Source: a virus
Length of the DNA stretch: 42,832 nucleotides
Virus record (IMG/VR): IMGVR_UViG_3300018080_000051
Location: 1 to 42,832 of that record
Strand: one strand, 5' to 3'
Both the position numbers and the translations under genes were made by a program. How positions within the stretch are numbered: position 1 is the first letter of the stretch; every line of letters starts with the position of its first letter. The notes beneath the pieces are model-generated. The model saw only the letters and a program-made list of their open reading frames with translations. It did not search any database and was not told where the DNA came from. Shown here in pieces: positions 13,474 through 20,102 of the stretch.

Positions 13474-13594
13474 AATGTTGATAAAATCTTATTAATCATG
13501 CCAAATCTGTAAAATCTCTTTGGAACCTTGTAAAAATAATTCCTCTCTGTAGAATGACCTTTTTAAAAAAACTTTGTCCTTGATCATCGAAAAC

Positions 13595-13615
13595 ATGTCT
13601 TATATCTATGAAGAG
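13595..13615. repeat. control-region motif, second copy
   Basis: ATGTCTTATATCTATGAA matches the copy at 8782 in 17 of the first 18 bases. Confidence 0.45.
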
Positions 13616-13924
13616 ATATTAAGAGTTCTAACATTGGGCTTGCAGCCCTTTGCACTTAGCAGCAGAGCCCATAAGATCTAGGTGCTGTTGTGGATGTTTT
13701 ACTAACCAACCCGAGATAGACTATATGTTCTATATGTTCTCACCATATCAGCAAGCGTCACTGCATAAAAGACTATGGAAGCACAAGACTTTAGGGCTGG
13801 CAATCTGGATCAGAAACCTCAAAAACAGGGTTCGCTAGTACCCCCTTTAAGAAATGCTAACAGTTCAAAATTATATACTATATCGAATTTTAAAAAAATT
13901 ATTAATTAAGGAGATTTTAGACAA

Positions 13925-14194
13925 ATGAAGAAATTTTTACTACTAGCATTGTTAGCCCCTATGGGATTATTTGCTGCATGGGGAGACCCTACGGGAGAGA
14001 TACCTGATCATTACGGTAATATGGGTCCAGTTAAATATCATGAGTCAATTGATTCCTATGTTTATGATAACGGGAGTCTAATAATTAAAATACCGAGGGA
14101 AGGCAAGATTTGGCTGAATGTCAGAGGATGTGACCACTGTATAAGAAACTATGAAGCTTGGAGACTGAGACAAATTTTAGAAGCCGGAAAGTAG
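13925..14194 (+). CDS. secreted small protein with CxxC motif (89 aa)
   Basis: The Sec signal peptide MKKFLLLALLAPMGLFA has cleavage after FAA (about residue 18). The mature part is a soluble domain of about 70 residues with a single CDHC motif at C69-C72 followed by a helical tail. A CxxC in an otherwise Cys-free exported protein fits a redox or metal site. AAGGAG lies just upstream. It is the first of a set of exported Cys-containing small proteins (13.9-15.9 kb) that precede a membrane-anchored thioredoxin-like gene. Confidence 0.7.
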   Translation: MKKFLLLALLAPMGLFAAWGDPTGEIPDHYGNMGPVKYHESIDSYVYDNGSLIIKIPREGKIWLNVRGCDHCIRNYEAWRLRQILEAGK

Positions 14195-14248
14195 TGTAGT
14201 CTCACTATATTAGGGGGTATCCTAAAATTTAAGAAAAGTATTAATTAA

Positions 14249-14386
14249 ATGTTATTAGTTGGACTATACACCCTATCGATCATAACCGCGACCATTTGCA
14301 TTGCTATATGGGGACCTCGTAGAACTGGAGATTTACAATCTATTAATAAAAGGGCAGCAGAAGATAAAATTGGTAAAAAGGAATAA
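14249..14386 (+). CDS. single-TM microprotein (45 aa)
   Basis: This 45-residue frame, MLLVGLYTLSIITATICIAI, is followed by a basic tail (WGPRRTGDLQ...IGKKE). It has one hydrophobic helix and a positively charged cytosolic side. There is no strong ribosome site, so the start is less certain. Confidence 0.45.
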   Translation: MLLVGLYTLSIITATICIAIWGPRRTGDLQSINKRAAEDKIGKKE

Positions 14387-14391
14387 AATAA

Positions 14392-14420
14392 TTGAATTTA
14401 ATCATATAGTATGATATAAT
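14392..14420 (+). promoter_or_regulatory. sigma70-type promoter upstream of the Cys-rich gene
   Basis: TTGAAT (14392-14397) and TATAAT (14415-14420) are separated by exactly 17 bp. A start near 14427 would leave only a few bases of leader before the ATG at 14434, with AAGG(T)AAGGAAG as ribosome site overlapping the initially transcribed bases. Confidence 0.7.
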
Positions 14421-14433
14421 TAAGGTAAGGAAG

Positions 14434-14613
14434 ATGAAAGTATTAGTAAGTTGTTTATTAGCCCTATTTGTAATAGGAGGAGTGAGCTCGGCAATAGCTC
14501 AGGCTCCTGTAAAAGTTATTAAATGTTGTAAATGTTGTCCACTCTGTCCTTGTCAGGATGATTGTCGTTGTACACCTGACCACAGATGCGATGAAGGGTG
14601 CAAATGCAGATAA
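14434..14613 (+). CDS. secreted ultra-cysteine-rich peptide (59 aa)
   Basis: The Sec signal peptide MKVLVSCLLALFVIGGVSS has cleavage near AIA or AQA (residues 22-24). The mature peptide of about 36 residues contains 11 cysteines at 31, 32, 34, 35, 38, 40, 44, 46, 52, 56 and 58. They are arranged as CCKCC, CPC, CRC and CKC pairs, plus His50 and several Asp/Glu. This density matches metallothioneins or disulfide-knotted toxin-like peptides rather than an ordinary enzyme. It has its own promoter immediately upstream, and its TAAGGAG doubles as the ribosome site of the next gene. Exported by the host, it could chelate metals in the periplasm or be a substrate of the phage's DsbD-like module. No homologous family was recognised. 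Confidence 0.75.
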   Translation: MKVLVSCLLALFVIGGVSSAIAQAPVKVIKCCKCCPLCPCQDDCRCTPDHRCDEGCKCR

Positions 14614-14623
14614 GGAGATTTAT

Positions 14624-15127
14624 ATGCATAGGTATGGAATAGATAAAGAGTTTAAAGAATGGTTATTACGTAAAAAGACAGATAGACTTCTCACTTATAA
14701 AGCTACTCTTAACCACAGTCTTTTTACTAAAATTAAATATTATTACAAAAGTCTAAGAATTAGTAAGATTAAAGGTATTAAGAGACTCTATGTGAATATT
14801 TGCCGGGATACCGAAGATAATCTTATTATTATTAATACATTCACTAGTTTTTTTAAATTCCTTAAGTCGTTGAAGAGTGTACATATAACTTCAGATCTAT
14901 TAATTCATTTTGGAATACTATATGAAAATAAAGTTATAGACCCCCTGTTCAAGATGGATGATTTTACTCTATACGCTAGATTTGATGAGACTTTAGATGC
15001 TAAGGTAATTGACAACTTATCTTGGCCACAAGATGTAGAGGAATTTATATTAGGTATAAGTATAGAAGAAGAAAAATATAAATATAGTACTGTAGACATG
15101 CATAAGTATGCCGGACAGGTTAGATAA
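14624..15127 (+). CDS. hypothetical protein (167 aa)
   Basis: This soluble protein starts MHRYGIDKEFKEWLLRKKTD. The start at 14624 is preferred: AAGGAG lies 8 nt upstream, whereas the longer open frame extends into the Cys-rich gene. The N-terminal half is basic and helical, and the C-terminal half is mixed alpha/beta and acidic. The pattern TRLYVNICRDTEDNLIIINTFT-like strands followed by SLKSVHITSDLLIHFG resembles a small ligand-binding fold, but no family is claimed. Confidence 0.6.
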   Translation: MHRYGIDKEFKEWLLRKKTDRLLTYKATLNHSLFTKIKYYYKSLRISKIKGIKRLYVNICRDTEDNLIIINTFTSFFKFLKSLKSVHITSDLLIHFGILYENKVIDPLFKMDDFTLYARFDETLDAKVIDNLSWPQDVEEFILGISIEEEKYKYSTVDMHKYAGQVR

Positions 15128-15139
15128 GGAGATAGATAT

Positions 15140-15238
15140 ATGACATGGTTATTATTAGGGATCCTAGCTGGACTAGGCGGAGCAGTCGCACTCTGGTGGT
15201 GGGCTAAATCGAAAAAAGGACCAACTTGTAAACACTGA
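15140..15238 (+). CDS. single-TM microprotein (32 aa)
   Basis: This 32-residue frame, MTWLLLGILAGLGGAVALWW, has a tail AKSKKGPTCKH. AAGGAG stands upstream at a usable distance. The glycine-zipper helix (GxLAGxGGA) could self-associate in the membrane. The C-terminal Cys-Lys-His may bind metal. Function unknown. Confidence 0.5.
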   Translation: MTWLLLGILAGLGGAVALWWWAKSKKGPTCKH

Positions 15239-15395
15239 GTTCGGAAACAGTGGACTTCGGCAGCACCCCAGATGCGTTACACCGAAGTGAAAGTCGAGAC
15301 TCGGACTATAACAAGAGGCTGGAGTTACCCCAGTTATACGGCCAAAGGGGACTGAAATTGGCCGATAAAGCTACCTGTCCCCACTTTTAATTGAA
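15239..15395 (+). ncRNA. structured intergenic RNA with H-type pseudoknot / terminator choice
   Basis: This is a GC-richer 170-nt interval without a gene. Pairings are ACTTCGG/CCGAAGT (15254-15260 with 15282-15288) and CTGG/CCAG (15319-15322 with 15330-15333). GGCCAA/TTGGCC (15340-15345 with 15358-15363) interlocks with GGGGAC/GTCCCC (15347-15352 with 15377-15382). The interlocked stems form a sterically allowed H-type pseudoknot (loops of 1, 5 and 13 nt). Alternatively the second stem, followed by ACTTTTAATT, serves as an intrinsic terminator that competes with the first. This layout is that of a riboswitch or attenuator placed before the secreted Cys-protein genes. Confidence 0.6.
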
Positions 15396-15407
15396 TATAA
15401 GGCCAAA

Positions 15408-15671
15408 ATGATAAAAAAATTAGTACTAACAATCGGATTATCAGCAATCGCAGGTCTACTGCTAGCTACGGCAGTATGTAGTCCTACACCCTTATATACA
15501 CCTACATATATAGTAGAAGACGTACAGATAGAGAAAGGATACGGATGTCCTAGTGGGAAATGCCCACAATCAGCTTATGATAGAGTCAAAAAGAAGTGGG
15601 CTAATGGCAATCCTTATAAAGAAACATGGAAATTTAGTTGGTTAGGTCCTAGAGGAGACCATAACTGTTAA
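15408..15671 (+). CDS. secreted small Cys protein A (87 aa)
   Basis: The signal peptide MIKKLVLTIGLSAIAGLLLATA is followed by Cys24; this might be a lipid-modified Cys, but the preceding TAV is a poor lipobox. The mature protein has C47 and C52 (GCPSGKC) and a C-terminal C87. The block VEDVQIEKGYGC recurs in the next protein as VEGVKIQQEKGIGC, so the two are tandem paralogues. It lies directly downstream of the pseudoknot RNA. Probable periplasmic location; function unknown. Confidence 0.65.
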   Translation: MIKKLVLTIGLSAIAGLLLATAVCSPTPLYTPTYIVEDVQIEKGYGCPSGKCPQSAYDRVKKKWANGNPYKETWKFSWLGPRGDHNC

Positions 15672-15679
15672 GGTAAAAT

Positions 15680-15889
15680 ATGTTTAAAAAACTATTAATT
15701 ATATTGACAGCTATACTTATAAAAGGAATCATCACCTTTCCAACTGCAACCCATGTAGAAGGTGTTAAGATTCAACAAGAAAAAGGTATCGGATGTACTA
15801 GAATGAAATACTATGCACCATGCCATGACTTATTAGAGCATCCTCCAGAAGAGGAACCTCTTTGTAGATATGAATTATTAAACCCCTAG
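15680..15889 (+). CDS. secreted small Cys protein B (69 aa), paralogue of A
   Basis: The N-terminal signal-like segment MFKKLLIILTAILIKGIITF has cleavage possible after TAT near residue 24. The mature part has C39, C48 and C62 and the VEGVKIQQEKGIGC block shared with the preceding protein. An odd number of cysteines suggests intermolecular disulfides or a metal site. It is eight bases downstream of gene A and likely co-transcribed. Confidence 0.6.
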   Translation: MFKKLLIILTAILIKGIITFPTATHVEGVKIQQEKGIGCTRMKYYAPCHDLLEHPPEEEPLCRYELLNP

Positions 15890-15895
15890 GTAGCC

Positions 15896-16132
15896 ATGAC
15901 CAATCAGTACAAGGGTCCGGAATTGCCAGACGATATGTACCTCACAATCCCATTCCTAGAACTTATGGAACTATCGGGCCTCGACAGTGAAGTAGACCTG
16001 GTTAACACAGGGCTTGCCCTCTTAGAGTTCTATTATAAATCTATAAAGGATGGATACATTCCAGGTCTGCTGGATATAGATAAAGATAGTTTCTTTCCTA
16101 TTTCATTAGAGGGGACGCTAGATGAAGAATAA
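15896..16132 (+). CDS. acidic hypothetical protein (78 aa)
   Basis: This 78-residue acidic protein contains LTIPFLELMELSGLDSEVDLVNTGLALLEF-like helices resembling the helical part of a ribbon-helix-helix or a regulator-like domain (a strand followed by two amphipathic helices). The acidic surface argues against DNA binding. Function unknown. Confidence 0.55.
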   Translation: MTNQYKGPELPDDMYLTIPFLELMELSGLDSEVDLVNTGLALLEFYYKSIKDGYIPGLLDIDKDSFFPISLEGTLDEE

Positions 16133-16137
16133 AATGG

Positions 16138-16215
16138 TTACGGCTGACATCACCAGGGCTTAAACCTGAGCTTATCACTGAGCTTGGGTATACCCGAATC
16201 AGTGAATTTTATAAC
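16138..16215 (+). ncRNA. compact two-hairpin RNA element
   Basis: Hairpin 1 is GCT...AGC (16143-16145 with 16169-16171) enclosing CAGG/CCTG (16154-16157 with 16165-16168). Hairpin 2 is TCACTGA/TCAGTGA (16175-16181 with 16199-16205) continued by TTGGG-tata-CCCGA (16184-16197). ATTTTATAAC follows, which is a weak U-run. It could be a terminator for the secreted-protein operon or a processing or protection element ahead of the gene at 16231. Confidence 0.5.
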
Positions 16216-16230
16216 ATTAAGGAATAAATC

Positions 16231-16431
16231 ATGTACGAGACTTTAGAAGATATGTACTATAGAGCTCAATCTGTGTTAAAGAAATCCAGACAGTTAACTA
16301 CTAAGGATGGCAAGATGTTCCTAGAGTTATTTGAGGAAATAGTAGAAAAAGCAAAGATATACCCATCAGGGGCCTTTGACATAGATCCAAAAAAGAGGCT
16401 AGATCAAAAAAGGAAAAAAGATGAACGATAG
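16231..16431 (+). CDS. small basic/helical protein (66 aa)
   Basis: This 66-residue helical protein (MYETLEDMYYRAQSVLKKS...) has a strongly basic tail (PKKRLDQKRKKDER). It overlaps the next gene by 11 bp. AAGGA precedes the start. It was not recognised. Confidence 0.55.
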   Translation: MYETLEDMYYRAQSVLKKSRQLTTKDGKMFLELFEEIVEKAKIYPSGAFDIDPKKRLDQKRKKDER

Positions 16432-16633
16432 ATTAATGGTAAGTAAGAAAAAAAGAAAAGCACATAAATATGAAGTAACCTTTGATATCTGTAGTATTAG
16501 TGTATTCCATGATTCAGCCTATCGAGAGAATTTATATAATGAGTTTTTTGATCATGTTAAAGAAATTATAAATAATCATACTCCAGATACTGATAAGCTA
16601 GAAGAAATAGATTTAGATAAGAAAGAGAAGTAA
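16421..16633 (+). CDS. small hypothetical protein (70 aa)
   Basis: This 70-residue protein has a basic start (MVSKKKRKAHKYEVTFD) and an acidic helical end (DTDKLEEIDLDKKEK). It directly precedes the holin gene (gap of 4 bp) and may be co-translated with it. Function unknown. Confidence 0.55.
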   Translation: MNDRLMVSKKKRKAHKYEVTFDICSISVFHDSAYRENLYNEFFDHVKEIINNHTPDTDKLEEIDLDKKEK

Positions 16634-16637
16634 GAGT

Positions 16638-17039
16638 ATGTGGATAACAACTCTAATGGGAGTTCTCTTCCCAATTATATCAAAGGTAATGGATAAATTT
16701 ATTCCAGACGCCAATGATAAATTAGCAGCAAAGAAAGAGCTTATGTACCTGGCCGAGGAGATGGTCGGACATAAAAAAGATATTATTTTAGCTGAAGCCA
16801 AGTCTGAACGGTGGTTTCAAGCCTTATGGAGACCTATCGTTGGATGGTCATTCTCTATGATGGCTATATTTATGATTCTTTTTAGCTCAATCATCAAACC
16901 AATCTTTCATTTCTTGACAGGAATTGATTTACCAGAGTTAATTATATCATCAGAGCTTTGGTATGCAGTATTTTTCTGCTTAGGAGGCTACATGAGTCTT
17001 AGAACTATCGAAAAAGTCGTAAAATGGTTAAAATTATAA
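16638..17039 (+). CDS. holin, GTA/3TM-type
   Basis: This 133-residue protein has an N-terminal hydrophobic segment (ITTLMGVLFPII), a charged linker, and the family-typical EAKSERWFQALWRPIVGW block near residues 54-71. Two strong TM segments follow (SFSMMAIFMILFSSII and LWYAVFFCLGGYMSL). This matches the 3TM holins associated with gene-transfer-agent and phage release. It would permeabilise the inner membrane at lysis. No endolysin gene is adjacent. Its TAA overlaps the ATG of the thioredoxin-like gene (TAATG), coupling lysis and redox genes. Confidence 0.8.
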   Translation: MWITTLMGVLFPIISKVMDKFIPDANDKLAAKKELMYLAEEMVGHKKDIILAEAKSERWFQALWRPIVGWSFSMMAIFMILFSSIIKPIFHFLTGIDLPELIISSELWYAVFFCLGGYMSLRTIEKVVKWLKL

Positions 17040-17788
17040 TGAGTATAGCAAGAATTAAGAAATATTTAAAAATGGGAGCCTCAGGGGCACTATTACTTGG
17101 ATTTATTTCATTAAGTATCTACCAAGGATGTACTAAGAGAGCGTCTGAATACCAACCACCAAGGATTGAGCATAAGGTAGTAGAAAAAAAGACAAAGAAG
17201 CTAGATAAATGTAAAAGAGCTCGAAGTTTAAGACAACAACTCAAAGATAAAAAGAATCCAGCAGTAAAAAAAGACGTAAAGAAGGAAGTAAAACCTGAAA
17301 TAGATGAAACAAAACCAAGATCTAGTTTTATAAGACGTAGAAAAAGATATTTTAGGGAGATATCTAAAGAAACATGGTTATATCCAACAGATAATCATAG
17401 CAGAAGCTATACCAGACCTAAAGGGGCTGGAACTAAGTTAGGATATATTGAAATGGCTAATTGGGAATCATATGACAGAGATACCATAGATAAATTAGAA
17501 GACACAGCCTATGTAGTCCATTTCACAGCTAAATGGTGTATGATTTGCCAAATGCAGCATAAATATCTTCATAATGAAGAAGTAGATAAATTTGCAGATG
17601 AGCATAAGGTTCGTCTCTTTACTGCTGATATGACAGATTATAGTGAAGAGTTAAATAAAGCATTAAAAGATTATGATAGGGCAGGTATACCTGTTTATGT
17701 ATTTGTAGATAAGAAAGGTAAAGAATTAATTATTGATCAGATTTGGTCTACAGAGGAAACCTTACAGCACCTAGAGAATTTAAAATGA
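17039..17788 (+). CDS. membrane-anchored thioredoxin-like protein (cDsbD-like)
   Basis: This 249-residue protein has an N-terminal signal anchor (SGALLLGFISLSIYQGC, about 15-31), where Cys31 is a possible but imperfect lipobox cysteine. A long basic linker (40-110) leads to a thioredoxin-fold domain (about 140-249). The active site is WCMIC (166-170), the strand VVHFTA precedes it, and the cis-proline region GIPVYVFVD (217-225) follows. This domain matches the C-terminal domain of DsbD (thioredoxin-like, accepting electrons from the membrane domain). The start at 17039 overlaps the holin stop; an earlier ATG lies inside the holin gene. The membrane part of a DsbD-like protein is encoded 20 kb away at 37145. 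Its likely role is periplasmic disulfide reduction. Confidence 0.82.
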   Translation: MSIARIKKYLKMGASGALLLGFISLSIYQGCTKRASEYQPPRIEHKVVEKKTKKLDKCKRARSLRQQLKDKKNPAVKKDVKKEVKPEIDETKPRSSFIRRRKRYFREISKETWLYPTDNHSRSYTRPKGAGTKLGYIEMANWESYDRDTIDKLEDTAYVVHFTAKWCMICQMQHKYLHNEEVDKFADEHKVRLFTADMTDYSEELNKALKDYDRAGIPVYVFVDKKGKELIIDQIWSTEETLQHLENLK

Positions 17789-18312
17789 AACCAAGAGATA
17801 ACCCTGGTTTAGTATCCGTATGGGATAAAGCTAAGAATGACTATCTAGAAGGAAATTATGAATCTCTTCATGGTTTAGCAAAGAAGTGGGAAGTCAATTA
17901 TAATACTCTATGTGATAGAGTATATAAGGGAATAAAAATAGATAAGGCGTGGAGAGATGAGAAAAAAGCGATTGAAGAAGAAGTTAAGACGCACGCTGTC
18001 GAGGTGGCTAAGAAGAAATTGGCTACTACGTATTCTAAGACTTCTGGGATGATGGATGATCTTTTAGATCGTATTAAGATTGGAATAGAAAGCGGAGTAT
18101 TCTCAATAAAAGAATTCCCGGATCTATATGCCAAGCTAGGCACAGCCCTTAAGAATGTACATTCAACATTAAGACTAGAGACAGGAAAGTCTACTCAGAA
18201 TATTGAAGTAAAGAAAAATAAAGAGAATCTAGAAGACGCTCTTACTAATTTAAAAAATAAAGGTTTGATAGACTTAGATACATTAGAAAATATTGAGATT
18301 ATAGAAGATTAA
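17785..18312 (+). CDS. terS: terminase small subunit
   Basis: This 175-residue protein contains an N-terminal HTH-like region (YESLHGLAKKWEVNYNTLCDRV, residues 26-47). A helical oligomerisation part and an acidic tail (IDLDTLENIEIIED) follow. It starts at 17785 in an ATGA overlap with the thioredoxin gene and lies three bases before the large terminase. By position and architecture it recognises the phage packaging site. Confidence 0.75.
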   Translation: MKPRDNPGLVSVWDKAKNDYLEGNYESLHGLAKKWEVNYNTLCDRVYKGIKIDKAWRDEKKAIEEEVKTHAVEVAKKKLATTYSKTSGMMDDLLDRIKIGIESGVFSIKEFPDLYAKLGTALKNVHSTLRLETGKSTQNIEVKKNKENLEDALTNLKNKGLIDLDTLENIEIIED

Positions 18313-18315
18313 TCT

Positions 18316-19794
18316 ATGAAATTAAATAAAAGCCAAGTAGAATCCCTACTAAAATACAATGCAATCGTAACTGACGTATTTGAAGGTTGGGAACCATTTG
18401 AATATCAAAGAAAGGTTTTTGAAGATTTATTTATTCTTAATAAGAAGTATGTATTCTGCAATTGGCCACGCAAGAGTGGAAAAAGTGAGGTAGCAGCTAG
18501 ATTTCTAATTTTAAAAGCATTAATGATCAATCATAGTACATTATATTATGTATGTGAGACTAGAGAAAATGCAGAACAAGTTATTTGGTCACGACTACAA
18601 CAAATGATTCCAGCTAAATATCTACAACAAGGTGGTTTCAGAGAATCCACTAAAGAAGTGAGATTTAATAATGGATCTATAATAAAGTTATACGGATCTA
18701 ACTCCAACAAGGATGCATTGATTGGAACTAGCCCAGACTCATTAGTATATGATGAATATCGTACACATAAGTCTACTTTCCACGATGTTATGATGCCGAA
18801 TGTATTTAAAAAACATTGTCAAATATTGATAATTAGTACTCCACCAGATGTTTTAGATGTAGATCAATATAATATGTATAAGGCCATGGAGGATTACTGC
18901 AAAGAAGATCCAACTAAGAGAGCCTACACAACTATGGATTGTTGGCACGGTAATCCACAGCAACAGGAGTTCTACAAAGAATTAGAAGGTTATTATACCA
19001 GTGTCAATAGATATAATGAATTTAGACGAGAGTGTCTATGTGAATATGTTAAAGGAACAGTAAAGAGTATGTTTCCAGAATTTCAATCAGATGATTTGAT
19101 TCCTCATTCAGATATCATGGATATGGTAAGAGATAATCGAGATGATTATATTTGGTGCGCATGTTTCGATACATCAGGATGGAAAAGATGGGGAGCATTA
19201 TTTGCAGCCATACATAAACGAGATAGTAAGGTTTATATATTAGATTCCATAGCTATAGAACCTGAAGCTAATACCTTTGAGGCAAGAGAACAAGCTGGAA
19301 TGTCAGCTAAAGCTTTATGGCCAACAGTAGAATATAAATTAAAGTGTCTCTATCCTAATAGTACCACATCTGATTGGGATATTCTTTGGGATCCAGCAGA
19401 TGTTATGATTATGGATGACGTAAAACGTATGTACGGAGAAGACATCACTATAGATACAGTTAATAAACGAACTATGGGTAAGTCTCAGTGTTTAAATCTC
19501 ATACGAGATATGAGAAGCATGAATAAACTTCTGATTAGTGATCGAGCAGCTGGATTAATTACAGAGTTTCAGGCTATGAAATTAAATCCTCAAACAGAAG
19601 CACCTGAGAAAAAGTATGATGAGTTGATAGATTGTTTAAGATATATTATATATGAGAATGAAGATTTATTTGACTTTAAAGATAAAATAGAAATTAAAGA
19701 ATTAAGTCCAGAAGCTAAATTTTTGCAGCAGGTAGATAGAACAAGAAATCAAGTCGATATCGATGAGGATATTGATCTAGGGGGATGGATATAA
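18316..19794 (+). CDS. terL: terminase large subunit (packaging ATPase/nuclease)
   Basis: This 492-residue protein has a Walker A-like PRKSGKSEVA (51-60) preceded by a Q-motif (FEYQRKVFED), Walker B DSLVYDEYR near 138-146, and a coupling STPPD motif after it. The C-terminal RNase H-like nuclease shows CFDTSGWKRW, WDPADVM and DELIDCLRYI, where the acidic residues bind metal. It drives DNA into the prohead and cuts it. Confidence 0.95.
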   Translation: MKLNKSQVESLLKYNAIVTDVFEGWEPFEYQRKVFEDLFILNKKYVFCNWPRKSGKSEVAARFLILKALMINHSTLYYVCETRENAEQVIWSRLQQMIPAKYLQQGGFRESTKEVRFNNGSIIKLYGSNSNKDALIGTSPDSLVYDEYRTHKSTFHDVMMPNVFKKHCQILIISTPPDVLDVDQYNMYKAMEDYCKEDPTKRAYTTMDCWHGNPQQQEFYKELEGYYTSVNRYNEFRRECLCEYVKGTVKSMFPEFQSDDLIPHSDIMDMVRDNRDDYIWCACFDTSGWKRWGALFAAIHKRDSKVYILDSIAIEPEANTFEAREQAGMSAKALWPTVEYKLKCLYPNSTTSDWDILWDPADVMIMDDVKRMYGEDITIDTVNKRTMGKSQCLNLIRDMRSMNKLLISDRAAGLITEFQAMKLNPQTEAPEKKYDELIDCLRYIIYENEDLFDFKDKIEIKELSPEAKFLQQVDRTRNQVDIDEDIDLGGWI

Positions 19795-20102
19795 TGTTAA
19801 CCGCAGTAATACTACTAACTATTTTAATTAATTTAGTTATAACAGGTTATGCTGTTTCTAAATATATTAAAGTTAAAATAGATATAGAAAGATTGTTAGA
19901 ACATAAAAAAGATATGATACAATCTCATAAAAGTTTAATAGAAGAAGTGACGAGCCTTAAGTACGCTCGATCACCACAGCAAGAAGCTATAGAGTCCTTA
20001 GAGTCTGTAGATAGTAAAGAAGTAATAAAAAAATTAAATGAGCAGGGAGTCTTTGATACCGTCATGAGCCCAGCATTTAATCTAGAGGATATGTATGAGT
20101 GA
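19794..20102 (+). CDS. single-TM coiled-coil protein between terminase and portal (102 aa)
   Basis: An N-terminal hydrophobic helix (MLTAVILLTILINLVITGYA) is followed by a helical, coiled-coil-like cytosolic part and an acidic end (SPAFNLEDMYE). The ATG at 19794 overlaps the terminase stop; an earlier in-frame ATG at 19785 is less likely. The role is unknown. Spanin-like or packaging accessory functions are both conceivable. Confidence 0.6.
   Translation: MLTAVILLTILINLVITGYAVSKYIKVKIDIERLLEHKKDMIQSHKSLIEEVTSLKYARSPQQEAIESLESVDSKEVIKKLNEQGVFDTVMSPAFNLEDMYE

Larger units (their letters stand above)
13093..13924. other. 832-bp gene-free control region (origin or late-control candidate)
   Basis: No convincing gene was found in this stretch. 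It holds four CGACAT-type hexamers (13111-13207), an 8-bp inverted repeat AATCTACG/CGTAGATT (13192-13199, 13257-13264), two CCTCCGCAT copies 21 bp apart (13444-13452, 13465-13473), a TATAAT at 13379-13384 without a good -35, and the motif shared with 8782. A tight hairpin GGGCT-tgc-AGCCC (13636-13648) is followed by TTT. It ends with a strong AAGGAG site before the gene at 13925. Such density of short repeats fits an origin of replication or a regulatory hub. Confidence 0.5.

Noticed and set aside
13124-13499. Two leftward open frames in the control region
   Set aside because: They oppose the direction of all surrounding genes, have no ribosome sites and cover the repeat elements; they are probably chance frames.
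13650-13838. Rightward open frame of 62 codons in the control region
   Set aside because: It has no ribosome site, an odd composition (CCCGCF block, Trp/Arg-rich end) unlike other genes here, and lies over a hairpin and repeat-rich region.
14558-14623. Longer start for the 14624-15127 protein
   Set aside because: This extension lies entirely inside the Cys-rich gene in another frame and has no ribosome site, while 14624 has AAGGAG at good distance.
15340-15382. HDV-like ribozyme
   Set aside because: The interlocked stems recall the nested pseudoknot, but P3 and P4 and the catalytic C context are missing.
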